Source: Mycobacterium spongiae
Lineage (GTDB): Bacteria; Actinomycetota; Actinomycetes; Mycobacteriales; Mycobacteriaceae
Reading direction: 5' to 3'
Assembly: GCF_018278905.1 (NCBI RefSeq)
Contig: NZ_CP046600.1
Span: 4,526,001-4,590,000, forward strand
DNA length: 64,000 nt
How positions within the stretch are numbered: position 1 is the stretch's first letter; each line of letters starts with the position of its first letter. A model generated the notes under the pieces. The model was not told the origin of the DNA. It was given only the letters and a program-made list of their open reading frames with translations, and ran no database searches. Shown here piece after piece: positions 35,913 to 45,200 of this stretch. Position numbers and translations under genes: made by a program.

Positions 35913-36989
35913 ATGGCCATACCCGTCGTCCAACTGGGCACCGGCAACGTCGGGGTCCACTCACTGAGAGCGCTCATCAGCAACCCCGAGTTCGAACTGA
36001 CCGGTGTGTGGGTGTCCTCGGACGCCAAGGCCGGAAAGGACGCGGCGGAGCTCGCGGGAGTGGTCGAGCCAACGGGGGTAAAGGCGAGTACCGACCTCGA
36101 CGCCGTGCTGGCCACCGGGCCGCGATGCGCCGTGTACAACGCGATGGCCGACAACCGACTTACCGAAGCCCTCGACGACTATCGTCGCGTCCTGGCGGCC
36201 GGGGTCAATATCGTCGGTAGCGGCCCGGTCTTTCTGCAATATCCGTGGCAGGTGATCCCGGCCGAACTCATCAAACCCCTCGAGGACGCTGCGCGCGACG
36301 GCAAGTCAAGTCTGTACGTCAGCGGCATTGATCCGGGCTTCGCCAACGACCTGCTGCCGATGGCATTGGCCGGCACCTGCCGGACCATCGAGCAAGTGCG
36401 CTGCATGGAGATCGTCGACTACGCCACCTATGACAGCGCAGTCGTCATGTTCGATGTTATGGGGTTCGGCAAGCCGATGGACGAGATCCCGATGCTGCTG
36501 CAGTCCGGTGTGCTCAGCTTGGCGTGGGGATCGGTAGTCCGGCAACTTGCTGCGGGCCTTGATATTTCGCTGGACGAGGTGACCGAGATGTATGTTCGGG
36601 AGCCGGCGCCGGAAGCCTTCGATATTGCGTGCGGCCATATTCCCCAAGGCACCGCCGCCGCGCTGCGATTCGAGGTCCTCGGGATGGTCGACGGCGCCCC
36701 GGCGGTGGTGCTCGAGCATGTAACCCGCCTCCGCGAGGACCTCTGTCCCAGTTGGCCGCAACCGGCGCAATCCGGCGGTTCGTACCGCGTCGAAATCACC
36801 GGCGAGCCTTCCTACGCTGTGGACATCGCCCTGAGCAGCCGCCACGGTGACCACAACCACGCCGGACTCGTCGCGACCGCAATGCGGATCGTCAACGCGA
36901 TCCCCGCGGTCGTGGCCGCCGATCCGGGCATCCGGACGACCCTTGACTTGCCACTGGTCACCGGCCGAGGGCTCTACACCCCTGCTTGA
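35913..36989 (+). CDS. dihydrodipicolinate reductase-like NAD(P)-binding protein (Rv0926c-like)
   Basis: The 358-residue protein has an N-terminal Rossmann domain (VVQLGTGNVGVHSLRAL, then TGVWVSSDAKAG) and a long C-terminal domain that includes GIDPGFANDLLPMAL. It resembles the DapB-N family seen in steroid and ketone catabolism neighbourhoods, but it is not lysine-pathway DapB. The ATG follows AGGGAG by 7 bases. It is co-transcribed with the SDR, judging from spacing and orientation. The substrate is unknown. Confidence 0.85.
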   Translation: MAIPVVQLGTGNVGVHSLRALISNPEFELTGVWVSSDAKAGKDAAELAGVVEPTGVKASTDLDAVLATGPRCAVYNAMADNRLTEALDDYRRVLAAGVNIVGSGPVFLQYPWQVIPAELIKPLEDAARDGKSSLYVSGIDPGFANDLLPMALAGTCRTIEQVRCMEIVDYATYDSAVVMFDVMGFGKPMDEIPMLLQSGVLSLAWGSVVRQLAAGLDISLDEVTEMYVREPAPEAFDIACGHIPQGTAAALRFEVLGMVDGAPAVVLEHVTRLREDLCPSWPQPAQSGGSYRVEITGEPSYAVDIALSSRHGDHNHAGLVATAMRIVNAIPAVVAADPGIRTTLDLPLVTGRGLYTPA

Positions 36990-37040
36990 GCGTTCATTTC
37001 TCGCAGCCGACGCCGCCCGCGACGCCCGGTAAGGCCGTCC

Positions 37041-37063
37041 CCGCCCGAGATTGCGTCGGGCGG
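37041..37063 (+). terminator. hairpin downstream of the SDR operon
   Basis: CCGCCCGA and TCGGGCGG form a perfect 8-bp stem around the 7-base loop GATTGCG, 52 bp after the reductase stop. There is no U-tract, which is usual for mycobacterial terminators. It may end the SDR operon before mntH. Confidence 0.55.
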
Positions 37064-37133
37064 TTGGCCCGGGTCATCGGGTTTCGATTAACCTCACTTT
37101 CTTATTCGGCGGTCCGGATCGAAAGTCGGTGAG

Positions 37134-38360
37134 TTGGCGCAGGACACCAAGACCTCGCTCAGGACGAACTGGTACCTGCTCGGACCTGCCTTCGTCGCCG
37201 CGATCGCCTACGTTGACCCCGGGAACGTAGCCGCCAATGTCAGCTCCGGCGCTCAGTTCGGTTACCTGTTGCTCTGGGTCATCGTGGCCGCCAACGTGAT
37301 GGCCAGCCTGGTGCAATACCTGTCGGCGAAGCTCGGGCTGGTGACCGGACACTCACTTCCGGAGACCATCGGCACCCGCATGACACGCCGGGCTCGGCTG
37401 GCCTTCTGGGTACAGGCCGAGATCGTGGCGATGGCCACCGATGTGGCCGAGGTAGTCGGCGGAGCCATCGCGTTGCGGATCTTGTTCAACCTGCCCCTGC
37501 CGATCGGTGGAATCATCACCGGGGTCATCTCCATGCTGCTGCTGATGGTCCAGGATCGGCGCGGGCAACGCTTGTTCGAGCGCGTCATCACCGGGTTGCT
37601 GCTCGTGATCGCGATCGGCTTCACCGCCAGTTTCTTCGTCGTGACGCCTCCGCCCAATGCCGTCTTTTCCGGTTTGGTACCCCGCTTCCAGGGAACCGAG
37701 AGCGTGCTGCTGGCCGCCGCGATCCTGGGCGCCACCGTGATGCCGCACGCCGTGTACCTGCATTCAGGTTTGGCGCGTGACCGGCACGGACATCCCGCTC
37801 CCGGGCCCGTTCGGCAGCGGCTGCTGCGCATCACCCGCTGGGACGTCGGCTTGGCCATGGTGATTGCCGGTGGGGTAAACGCGGCGATGTTGCTGGTCGC
37901 TGCGCTCAATATGCGTGGCCACGGAGACACCGCATCGATCGACGGTGCCTACACCGCGGTTTACGACACCTTGGGAGCGACGATCGCTGTCCTCTTCGCG
38001 ATCGGGTTGCTCGCGTCGGGCTTGGCGTCCACATCCGTCGGGGCCTATGCCGGCGCCATGATCATGCAGGGATTGCTGAACTGGTCGGTTCCCATGGTGG
38101 TGCGTCGTCTCATCACGCTGTGCCCTGCCGTGGCGATTCTGCTGCTGGAACTCGATCCCACCCGCGTGCTGGTGCTCTCGCAGGTGGTGTTGTCGTTCGG
38201 CATTCCGTTTGCGGTCCTGCCCTTGGTGAAACTGACCAGCAACCGCGAGGTGATGGGTAGCGATATCAACCATTCGGCCACCACGGTGATCGGCTGGGGG
38301 GTCGGGATGCTGATCACCGTGCTCAACGTCGTCCTCGTCTACCTGACGGTGGTCGCCTAG
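37134..38360 (+). CDS. mntH: Nramp-family Mn(II)/divalent metal transporter MntH
   Basis: The 408-residue protein has about 11 hydrophobic spans. The Nramp metal motif DPGN lies in the first span (AYVDPGNVAANVSSGAQFG) and the second ligand motif MPHAVYLHSG in the sixth, followed by the loop DRHGHPAPGP. It imports manganese and other divalent metals with protons. The start is taken as TTG 37134 (LAQDTKTS). The frame is open further upstream (SKVGE), where the remembered M. tuberculosis protein is longer, so the true start may lie upstream. Confidence 0.93.
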   Translation: MAQDTKTSLRTNWYLLGPAFVAAIAYVDPGNVAANVSSGAQFGYLLLWVIVAANVMASLVQYLSAKLGLVTGHSLPETIGTRMTRRARLAFWVQAEIVAMATDVAEVVGGAIALRILFNLPLPIGGIITGVISMLLLMVQDRRGQRLFERVITGLLLVIAIGFTASFFVVTPPPNAVFSGLVPRFQGTESVLLAAAILGATVMPHAVYLHSGLARDRHGHPAPGPVRQRLLRITRWDVGLAMVIAGGVNAAMLLVAALNMRGHGDTASIDGAYTAVYDTLGATIAVLFAIGLLASGLASTSVGAYAGAMIMQGLLNWSVPMVVRRLITLCPAVAILLLELDPTRVLVLSQVVLSFGIPFAVLPLVKLTSNREVMGSDINHSATTVIGWGVGMLITVLNVVLVYLTVVA

Positions 38361-38530
38361 CCGAGGACCGCAACAAGCCAGCAAAAGGCTTCGCCAGCAG
38401 GCACAACGTAGCGCGCCGTCCGCACGTGCGGCAGGATGGGAGCATCGTCGCGCAGGCTCGCCGGGGAGAGTTACCTTGCAGAATTCCGCACCACAGTCGT
38501 ATGCCTAGCTATCTGACAGTGACGCGCTGA

Positions 38531-39673
38531 ATGCCGGACCGCCGACACCCCTACTTCGCATACGGGTCGAACCTGTCTGTCCGGCAGATGGCGGCGCGCT
38601 GTCCCGACGCCGGTGATCCGCGTCCGGCGGTGCTCAGCGATCACGATTGGCTGATCAATCAACGGGGCGTAGCCACCGTCGAACCCTTCCCGGGAAATGA
38701 CGTGCATGGCGTGTTGTGGCAGATATCTGATCGGGGCCTAACTGCCCTCGACAGCGCCGAGGGTGTGCCGGTGCGGTATCGGCGCGATCAGCTGACCGTG
38801 CACACCAACGATGGATCGTCGGCGGCCTGGGTGTACATCGACCACCGGGTGACCCCGGGACCACCCCGACCTGGCTATCTGCCGCGCATCATTGAGGGCG
38901 CAGTCCACCACGGACTGCCACAAAGCTGGATCGACTTTCTGCACCGATGGGATCCGGCACGCTGGCCGAACCCGCCGTCATCGCCCTCCCCATCGTCAGG
39001 GTCCGGCGTTGCGCCACAGTCGCTTTCAGCGTTGTTGAGTGAGCCCGGGGTGAGGGAGATCAGCCGGCTGCGGTCCCGCTTCGGTTTCCTCGCTATCCAC
39101 GGCGGCGGCCTGGAGCAGATGACCGACGTGATCGCCGAATGCGCCGCGGAGGCGGCCGATGCGTCGGTATACCTGCTGCGACATCCCGAGCACTACCCTC
39201 ACCACCTGCCGTCATCCCAGTTCGACCCGGCGGAATCGACGACGCTGGCCGAATTCCTCGACCATGTCGACGTCGCTGTCTCGCTGCACGGTTATGGCCG
39301 CATCGGGCGTGGCGCGCAACTGCTGGCGGGCGGGCGCAATCGGACGCTGGCTGCCCATCTGGCTCACCACATCCACCTGCCCGGCTATCAGGTCGTGACG
39401 GATCTCGCGGCGATCCCGGCCGAACTGCGCGGCCTACATCCTGGCAACCCGGTCAATCGGGTGCGTGACGGCGGTACCCAGCTGGAATTGTCGGTACGAG
39501 TGCGGGGGCTGAGTCCACGGAGCCTGTTCGGCGATGATGCGGGCCGAGACGGCCCGAGGAAGAGCCGGACAAATCCGGCACCCCCAGGAGCCGCCGGTGT
39601 GTCCCCGGTCGCCGCCGCCCTGGTGCAGGGCCTAGCTGACGCGGCGCGTTGTTGGCCGCCGTCGCAGCGTTAG
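38531..39673 (+). CDS. gamma-glutamylcyclotransferase-like / poly-gamma-glutamate hydrolase-like fusion (Rv0923c-like)
   Basis: Residues 1 to about 145 show a GGCT/AIG2 fold: YFAYGSNLSVRQMAARCP, then DVHGVLWQISDRGLTALDSAEG with its acidic catalytic position, then YLPRIIEGA. After a Pro/Ser linker, residues about 175-345 resemble phage-type poly-gamma-glutamate hydrolases: FLAIHGGGLEQMTDVIAECA, HVDVAVSLHGYGR and GLHPGNPVNRV, with zinc-type His and Glu. The fusion points to breakdown of gamma-glutamyl material. The product is 380 residues, somewhat longer than I recall for the M. tuberculosis protein. The start is ATG 38531. It lies in an ordinary core region 16 bp before the next gene. Confidence 0.8.
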   Translation: MPDRRHPYFAYGSNLSVRQMAARCPDAGDPRPAVLSDHDWLINQRGVATVEPFPGNDVHGVLWQISDRGLTALDSAEGVPVRYRRDQLTVHTNDGSSAAWVYIDHRVTPGPPRPGYLPRIIEGAVHHGLPQSWIDFLHRWDPARWPNPPSSPSPSSGSGVAPQSLSALLSEPGVREISRLRSRFGFLAIHGGGLEQMTDVIAECAAEAADASVYLLRHPEHYPHHLPSSQFDPAESTTLAEFLDHVDVAVSLHGYGRIGRGAQLLAGGRNRTLAAHLAHHIHLPGYQVVTDLAAIPAELRGLHPGNPVNRVRDGGTQLELSVRVRGLSPRSLFGDDAGRDGPRKSRTNPAPPGAAGVSPVAAALVQGLADAARCWPPSQR

Positions 39674-39689
39674 TGAAACGGAGGTTGGC

Positions 39690-40508
39690 GTGGCCAAGGA
39701 TTTCCGCTTCGGGCTCAATGTTCGCTTCATCAAATCCCTTGCAACACTGCAGGCGAAGGCACGGCGGGCGGAGGATCTCGGATATGACATCGTCTGTGTA
39801 CCCGACCACTTGGGTGCCGCAGCACCGATTCCCACGTTGACTACTGCGGCCCTTGCCACCAGCGAAGTGCGCCTCAGCATGTACGTGCTCAATGCGGCGT
39901 TCTACAAGCCGGCCTTGTTGAGTCGCGACCTGGAGGCACTCAACCTGCTCAGCGGCGGCCGTCTCGAAATCGGCCTCGGCACCGGCTACGTCCGCGAAGA
40001 ATTCGAGGCCGCCGAACTGCCCTATCCCAGCGCTGGCGCCCGCGTCGACTATCTCGGACACATGGCGACCTATCTGAAGAAGCAACACCCGACAGTGCCG
40101 ATGCTGATCGCCGGAAGCGGCAATCGGGTGATGCGCTTGGCCGCCCGGCATGCCGACATCGTCGGACTGACGGGCGCCAACGTCGCCGAGGTCGATGACC
40201 CGTTGGCCGAGCGCGTCGAGTTTGTCCGAAACGCCGCCGGCGATCGGTTCGGCGACCTCGAGCTGAACCTGGCAATCACCGCGGTGCCAGCCGAGGGCTC
40301 AAGACTCCCCGACCTGTCGATGACCCGCAGATATGCGCCCACGCTGTCCGATGAAGAAATTCTCGCCATGCCATCGGTGCTCACCGGGACCCCGCACGAC
40401 ATGGCAGATACGCTGGCCGCATACCGTGACAGATACGGAGTGACGTCCTTCACCGTGCAGGACAATCACATTGAGAACTTCGCATCGGCGATCGCGCTAC
40501 TGCGGTGA
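39690..40508 (+). CDS. LLM-class F420-dependent oxidoreductase (TIGR03621-type)
   Basis: The 272-residue luciferase-like protein has AEDLGYDIVCVPDHLG near the N-terminus, LEALNLLSGGRLEIGLGTGY in the middle, then PMLIAGSGNRVMRLAARHAD and GLTGANV. These are the marks of a mycobacterial F420-dependent subfamily. The GTG follows GGAGG by 5 bases and lies 16 bp after the previous stop, so the two may be co-transcribed. The substrate is unknown. No KstR-like box was seen upstream. Confidence 0.88.
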   Translation: MAKDFRFGLNVRFIKSLATLQAKARRAEDLGYDIVCVPDHLGAAAPIPTLTTAALATSEVRLSMYVLNAAFYKPALLSRDLEALNLLSGGRLEIGLGTGYVREEFEAAELPYPSAGARVDYLGHMATYLKKQHPTVPMLIAGSGNRVMRLAARHADIVGLTGANVAEVDDPLAERVEFVRNAAGDRFGDLELNLAITAVPAEGSRLPDLSMTRRYAPTLSDEEILAMPSVLTGTPHDMADTLAAYRDRYGVTSFTVQDNHIENFASAIALLR

Positions 40509-40559
40509 CCGGCCACCACCGGCAGCCAACAGGGCACTCCCGGTAGGCTCGGCCCATCC

Positions 40560-40632
40560 GCCCCCGTAGCTCAGGGGATAGAGCACGGCTCTCCTAAAGC
40601 CGGTGTCGCAGGTTCGAATCCTGCCGGGGGCG
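40560..40632 (+). tRNA. tRNA-Arg (anticodon CCU)
   Basis: A full cloverleaf can be drawn. The acceptor GCCCCCG pairs with CGGGGGC, the D stem is GCTC/GAGC, and the anticodon stem CGGCT/AGCCG surrounds loop CTCCTAA, with anticodon CCT. The T stem GCAGG/CCTGC encloses TTCGAAT. Discriminator G is at 40632 and CCA is not encoded. Its last bases form part of the 20-bp sequence duplicated around the IS481-family element. Confidence 0.97.
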
Positions 40633-40640
40633 CGTTGTGG
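40621..40640 (+). repeat. 20-bp direct repeat, left copy (tRNA 3' end)
   Basis: CTGCCGGGGGCGCGTTGTGG lies directly left of the IS481-family element and recurs exactly at 41947-41966 directly right of it. Twelve of its bases are the 3' end of tRNA-Arg. It is either an unusually long target duplication or a duplicated tRNA attachment core. Confidence 0.85.
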
Positions 40641-41946
40641 TGTCTCGGGACATCGTTGACAGGTGTCCCGAGACATTGTTGGCATCTAGACCCGGTTTGT
40701 GGGGCTGTTTCCGCTTTTTACGCCGCGTGGTTGGTAGTCGCGGGTGGGGTCGAGGGTGAGTTTGCGGATGAGTTGGCCGGTGTTGTGGTTGAGCACGCGG
40801 ATGTCGAGGTCGTCGATGAGGACGGTGACTGTGGTTCCGCGGAGGTGTTTGGATAGGCCGATGTGGTGTAGGCGGCTGTTGTGGCGGAGGGTGATGACGC
40901 CGGCGGCGTCGATTGTGTCTCGGCGGACGCGGTAGTGCGGTGGGATCTGGTGACCGGTGGGGAAGGCCTTGGGCCGGCCGTGGAACGCCTGTATGGGGGT
41001 GCGGCGGCGTAGCGCCCGATGGGGGCGGACGGTGTTGTAGTAGTCCAGGAAGGCGTCGATCTGGTGTTGCAGCTCGGTGGGTGTCGCTGCTGGTGGTAGG
41101 GCGTGGAGGTGTTTCTTGAGGGTTTGGTGGAAGCGCTCGACCTTGCCGCAGGTCTGGGGATGGTAGGGGCGTGAGCGGCTGTATTTGATGCCGAGTTGAC
41201 CCAGGGTGATTTCTAGGGCGGTGCGTCCGTTGCCGCGTTGTTTGGCGGTGAAGATGGCACCGTTGTCGGTGAGAATGGTTGCCGGCGTGTCCCATTGGCT
41301 GAATGCGGCGACGAAGTCATCGACGACGTCGGGTCCGCGGGTTACGGGTCGGGCGTGGCTGGAGATGGCAAGCCGGGAGTGGTCGTCGATGATGTTGAGT
41401 ATCTCGACTTCGGTGTGGTCGGCGAGGTGCCAGTGGGTGACGTCGGCCTGCCACAACTGGTTGGGTTGTTCGGCGCAGAAGCGTTTCCACGATGAGCGGG
41501 GTCGTTTCTGCGGCTGCGCGACGACGAATCCGCGTCGGGTCAGGATTCGCCAGATCGTGGATACCGCGGGGACGTGGGGAACTGCGGGGTCGCGGGCGAG
41601 GTGTTCGGCGATGGTGGCAGCGCCAGCGTCGTAGCCCTGTCTATCCAAGGTTTTGCGCAGCCGCACGATTTTGTCTTCGAGTTGGCCGCCGACCGCGCGG
41701 GGATTGTGGTGGGGCCGGCGCGAGCGTGGTTCGAACGCGGCCGCGCCTTCGGATTCATAGCGCTTGACCAGTTGCTGGACCCAGTAGCGCGAGACCTCGT
41801 AGTCGCGGGCGACGTCGCTTTTGCTGCGCCCTTCCAACACGACGGCGGTGATGACGAGCTGCGCCTTGGACATGGCTGACCTCCCGAAACAACGAGGTGT
41901 CAACTATGTCGCGAGACAGCTGCCAACTATGTCGTGAAACCAGACA
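40641..41946 (-). mobile_element. IS481-family insertion sequence (about 1.3 kb)
   Basis: The element is bounded by TGTCTCGGGACATCGTTGAC on the left and, read inward from the right, TGTCTGGTTTCACGACATAG. These imperfect inverted ends begin with TGT, as in IS481. A second internal copy of the end motif occurs on each side (TGTCCCGAGACATTG; TGTCTCGCGACATAG). It carries one intact transposase gene and is flanked by the exact 20-bp direct repeat at 40621 and 41947. It appears complete and possibly active. Confidence 0.85.
40686..41873 (-). CDS. IS481-family transposase
   Basis: The 395-residue transposase has an N-terminal helix-turn-helix (MSKAQLVITAVVLEGRSKSD, VSRYWVQQLVKRYESEG) and an rve integrase core. 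In the core the catalytic residues appear as LWQADVTHWHL (Asp), LTDNGAIFT (Asp) and CGKVERFHQTLKKHL (Glu). The ATG at 41873 is preferred over an upstream in-frame start at 41903. No frameshifts are seen, so it is probably functional. Confidence 0.92.
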   Translation of the reverse strand: MSKAQLVITAVVLEGRSKSDVARDYEVSRYWVQQLVKRYESEGAAAFEPRSRRPHHNPRAVGGQLEDKIVRLRKTLDRQGYDAGAATIAEHLARDPAVPHVPAVSTIWRILTRRGFVVAQPQKRPRSSWKRFCAEQPNQLWQADVTHWHLADHTEVEILNIIDDHSRLAISSHARPVTRGPDVVDDFVAAFSQWDTPATILTDNGAIFTAKQRGNGRTALEITLGQLGIKYSRSRPYHPQTCGKVERFHQTLKKHLHALPPAATPTELQHQIDAFLDYYNTVRPHRALRRRTPIQAFHGRPKAFPTGHQIPPHYRVRRDTIDAAGVITLRHNSRLHHIGLSKHLRGTTVTVLIDDLDIRVLNHNTGQLIRKLTLDPTRDYQPRGVKSGNSPTNRV

Positions 41947-41966
41947 CTGCCGGGGGCGCGTTGTGG
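41947..41966 (+). repeat. 20-bp direct repeat, right copy
   Basis: This is an exact copy of 40621-40640, directly after the right end of the IS481-family element. It is followed by TGCGTATGG, which was presumably the original sequence beyond tRNA-Arg. Confidence 0.85.
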
Positions 41967-41977
41967 TGCGTATGGCC

Positions 41978-42066
41978 TCGGCTGATGGTTGACATTTTGT
42001 CTTCGGGTGATGCCTGACAGTGTTTCGGCTGATGCTTGACAGTTGCTTCGGGTGATCCTTGACACT
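41978..42066. repeat. repeated IS-end motifs
   Basis: Four related units of about 22 bp alternate: CGGCTGATGGTTGACA, CGGGTGATGCCTGACA, CGGCTGATGCTTGACA and CGGGTGATCCTTGACA. Such iterated motifs are typical transposase-binding ends of IS481-type elements. They belong to the truncated element whose transposase start follows. Confidence 0.65.
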
Positions 42067-42072
42067 CCCCAG

Positions 42073-42213
42073 ATGAGGGAGTTGAGCGTGGCTGAGCAGC
42101 GGTATCAGGCCGTGTTAGCGATGATCAGTGACGGGTTGTCGATCGCGCAGGTCGCCGGAAAAGTGGGGTTGTCGCGTTGTTCAATGCGCGTACCTGAATG
42201 GCGCCACCACTGA
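42073..42213 (+). pseudogene. transposase N-terminal fragment (second IS element)
   Basis: The 46-codon frame MRELSVAEQRYQAVLAMISD, then GLSIAQVAGKVGLSR, is the helix-turn-helix start of an IS481-like transposase. The match stops abruptly after GLSR, 47 bp before the PKS stop. The rest of the element is missing, so the PKS 3' flank is a truncation junction. Confidence 0.7.
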
Positions 42214-42259
42214 GCCCGGCCAATCGAGACCGTTAAGGCGTCCCGCCACCGCCGACCGA

Positions 42260-45200
42260 CTAGGGAATGTTGGCGAGCCAACTTTCCAGCTCACCGGCAG
42301 TTTCCCGGGCGAGTGAGTCAACTACATCGAAATGTCCGCAATCCATTTCAATAACAAAGTGGCGATGCGGATCAGCCACCGAGCCCCACAGGTCGACACT
42401 ATCGTCATAAATTTCATTGAACGCGGGATTGACACGGTCGCGCGCCACCAAGGTCATCATTGGCAGATCCACCGATTCTTCCGGCTCCCAGCGTGACAAC
42501 ATAGATAGGTAGTTGAACGAAGCGGTCAGTTGACTTTCGTTGAGAATACCAAGAGTCTCGGCAACCTCTACCAAGTGCTCCAGCACACCTTCCCGGATGG
42601 TTTTGCGCTCTTCGAGCATCTGTTCAAGCGTCGAACCGGCCTCGTTCCGGGTAATTCTGATGCCCAGCTGCGACGGTGTATACGGGTCCAACAACGCCAG
42701 TCCGCATACCGGCAATCCCATTTTCTTGAGGCGGATAGCACTCAGGTAAGCCATTATTCCGCCAGACGAAAAACCTATCGGCACAATCCTTTTGATATCA
42801 CCCAGATTCCGCAGCCTAGATGCCATCGCATCGGCCAACATCTCCGAAGCTACTTCTATATCTGCTGGAATACCATCCTCCGGGCCGTAGCCAGGTAGCT
42901 GAGAAATGTACACCGAATGACGATCCCCGACAGCGTCAACAATTCCCCGATATTCATGTATTCCCGACAAAGGCGTTAGCGAGGGCAGGAAAACCAGAGC
43001 GATATCTGATTTATCGGAAATTCGGAGATAGTCGGGACCACGCCACTCCGGACGCTCTACCGCGGTAACCCGTTTACGCAGTTCAGTTACCGCCGCCACA
43101 ATGTTCCAGCCGCCTTGGAGATTGCCCGAATCTTTTGCCCGCAGGAACAACTTGGTCAGTTCATCGACCTCCTCCTCGGAGTCGACAGCTGCCGCATCAA
43201 TTGTGCCCGGCTCGATATTCATCTGACTAAGCATGTGGACGGCAAGTTCTTGCGGGGTCGGGTGATCAAGAACCACGGTGCTCGACAAATTGATCCCGGT
43301 ATCGGCTTTGATGCGATTGCGCAGCTCAATTCCGGTCAACGAATTGAACCCCGAATCCTTAAACGGCTGCCCACGATCAATCTCGGCGGCACTACCGCGT
43401 CCCAACACCGCCGCCGCATGCCCAGCGACCACCTCGGCGACCTCCGCGCACTGCTCAGCGAAACCCAACCCCGCCAACCGGGCCTTCAGCGCTGAGCCCG
43501 ATCCCGAACCCGCCCCGGCCGTGATAGCAGGGGCCGGGGATGGGCCAGCCGGGGCTAATTCGGCCCACAACGGGCCCAGCATCCCCGTGGCGCCCATCGA
43601 GCGCAGCGCCGCACGATCGATCTGGGCGGCCACCACCGCCGCACGCCCACCAGCCAACGCCGCATCGAACAAGCCCACCGCCGTCGGCGCGCTCATCGGC
43701 GCGATCCCCGAGCGGGCCATCCGGCGCAGATCCTGCTCACCCATCCCGGAGGTCATAGCGCTTTGCTGGGCCCACAAACCCCAAATCAAAGACGTAGCAG
43801 CCAAACCCTGTGAACGCCGATACCCAGCCAACGCATCAACAAAACAATTGGCTGCGGCGTAGTTGGCCTGCCCCGGGCCACCAACCGTGCCCGACAGCGA
43901 AGAAAACAGCGCAAAAAGCCCCAGATTCATCTCCCGGGTCAATTCATGCAAATTCCAAGCGGCATCAACCTTGGAACGCAACACCGCATCCAGACGCTCA
44001 ACGCTGAGATCGGTGACCACCGCGTCATCGAGCACCCCGCCGGCATGAATCACACCACTTAACGGATGCTCGACGCTGATCTGCGCCAACACCGCGCCAA
44101 GCTGATCACGATCAGCCACATCACACGCCAGCACCTGCACGCCAGCCCCCGCCGCGCCAAGCTCATCAACCAAATCACCGGCCCCAGGCGCCGCCAGCCC
44201 ACGCCGGCTCACCAACACCACATGACGCACACCACAGTGAGCCACCACATGACGGGCCAACACCGATCCGGCCATCCCCGTACCGCCGGTGATCAACACC
44301 GTGCCCCACGCCCACGACGCCCCCGGCAGCGTCAACACCAACTTCCCGGTATGGCGGGCCTGACCCATCACCCGATACACCTGCCGAGCCCGACGCACAT
44401 CAACCGCGCGAGTGGCAAGCGCCGACAACGCACCCGCATCAAACAACTCGGCCAACACCGACAACATCTGCTGAACCCGATCACCATCAACCGCGCCCAG
44501 ATCAAAGACCTCATAGACCACCCCCGGATGCTGCACCGCGATCACCTCAGGGTCGCGGATATCGGTTTTACCCATCTCCACAAACCGACCACCCGCAGAC
44601 AACAAACCCAGCGAGGCATCCACAAACTCGCCCGCCAAACAGTCCAACACCACATCAACCCCGCGCCCACCAGTCACCTCAGCGAACTTATGTGCGAAAT
44701 CAAGACTGCGGGAATCACCAATATGATCCTCATCTAAACCCAACCCCCGCAGCACATCCCACTTACCGCGAGAAGCCGTGGCAAAAACCTCCGCACCCAC
44801 ATAACGAGCCAACTGAATCGCGGCCATCCCCACCCCACCGGTACCGGCATGAATCAGCACCGACTGTCCAGCACACAACCCGCCCAGATCCAGCAAGCCG
44901 TAATACGCGGTCAAAAACACCGCCGGCGCCCCCGCAGCCTGCGGCATCGACCACCCCTGCGGCACCGCCGTGAGCAACCGGTGATCACTGACCACGACCG
45001 GACCAGTGCCCTCACACAGCCCCATCACCGCATCACCAACAGCCAACCCACTGACCCCAGGGCCAACCTCCACAACCACCCCCGCACCCTCACAACCCAG
45101 CACTCGACCACTAGCCACTGTCTGCTCAGGAGGAAGAAGCCCTAACGAGAGAACGACATCGCGGAAGTTCACTCCCGCAGCCCGCAAAGCAATCCGCACC

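Noticed and set aside
37080..37133. Mn/Fe regulator box or riboswitch before mntH
   Set aside because: Only a half-site-like TTAACCT is visible, with no convincing palindrome or conserved riboswitch core.
40621..41966. Second tRNA gene at 41947
   Set aside because: Only the last 12 bases of the tRNA and 8 flanking bases are present in the right copy; no D or anticodon arm exists.
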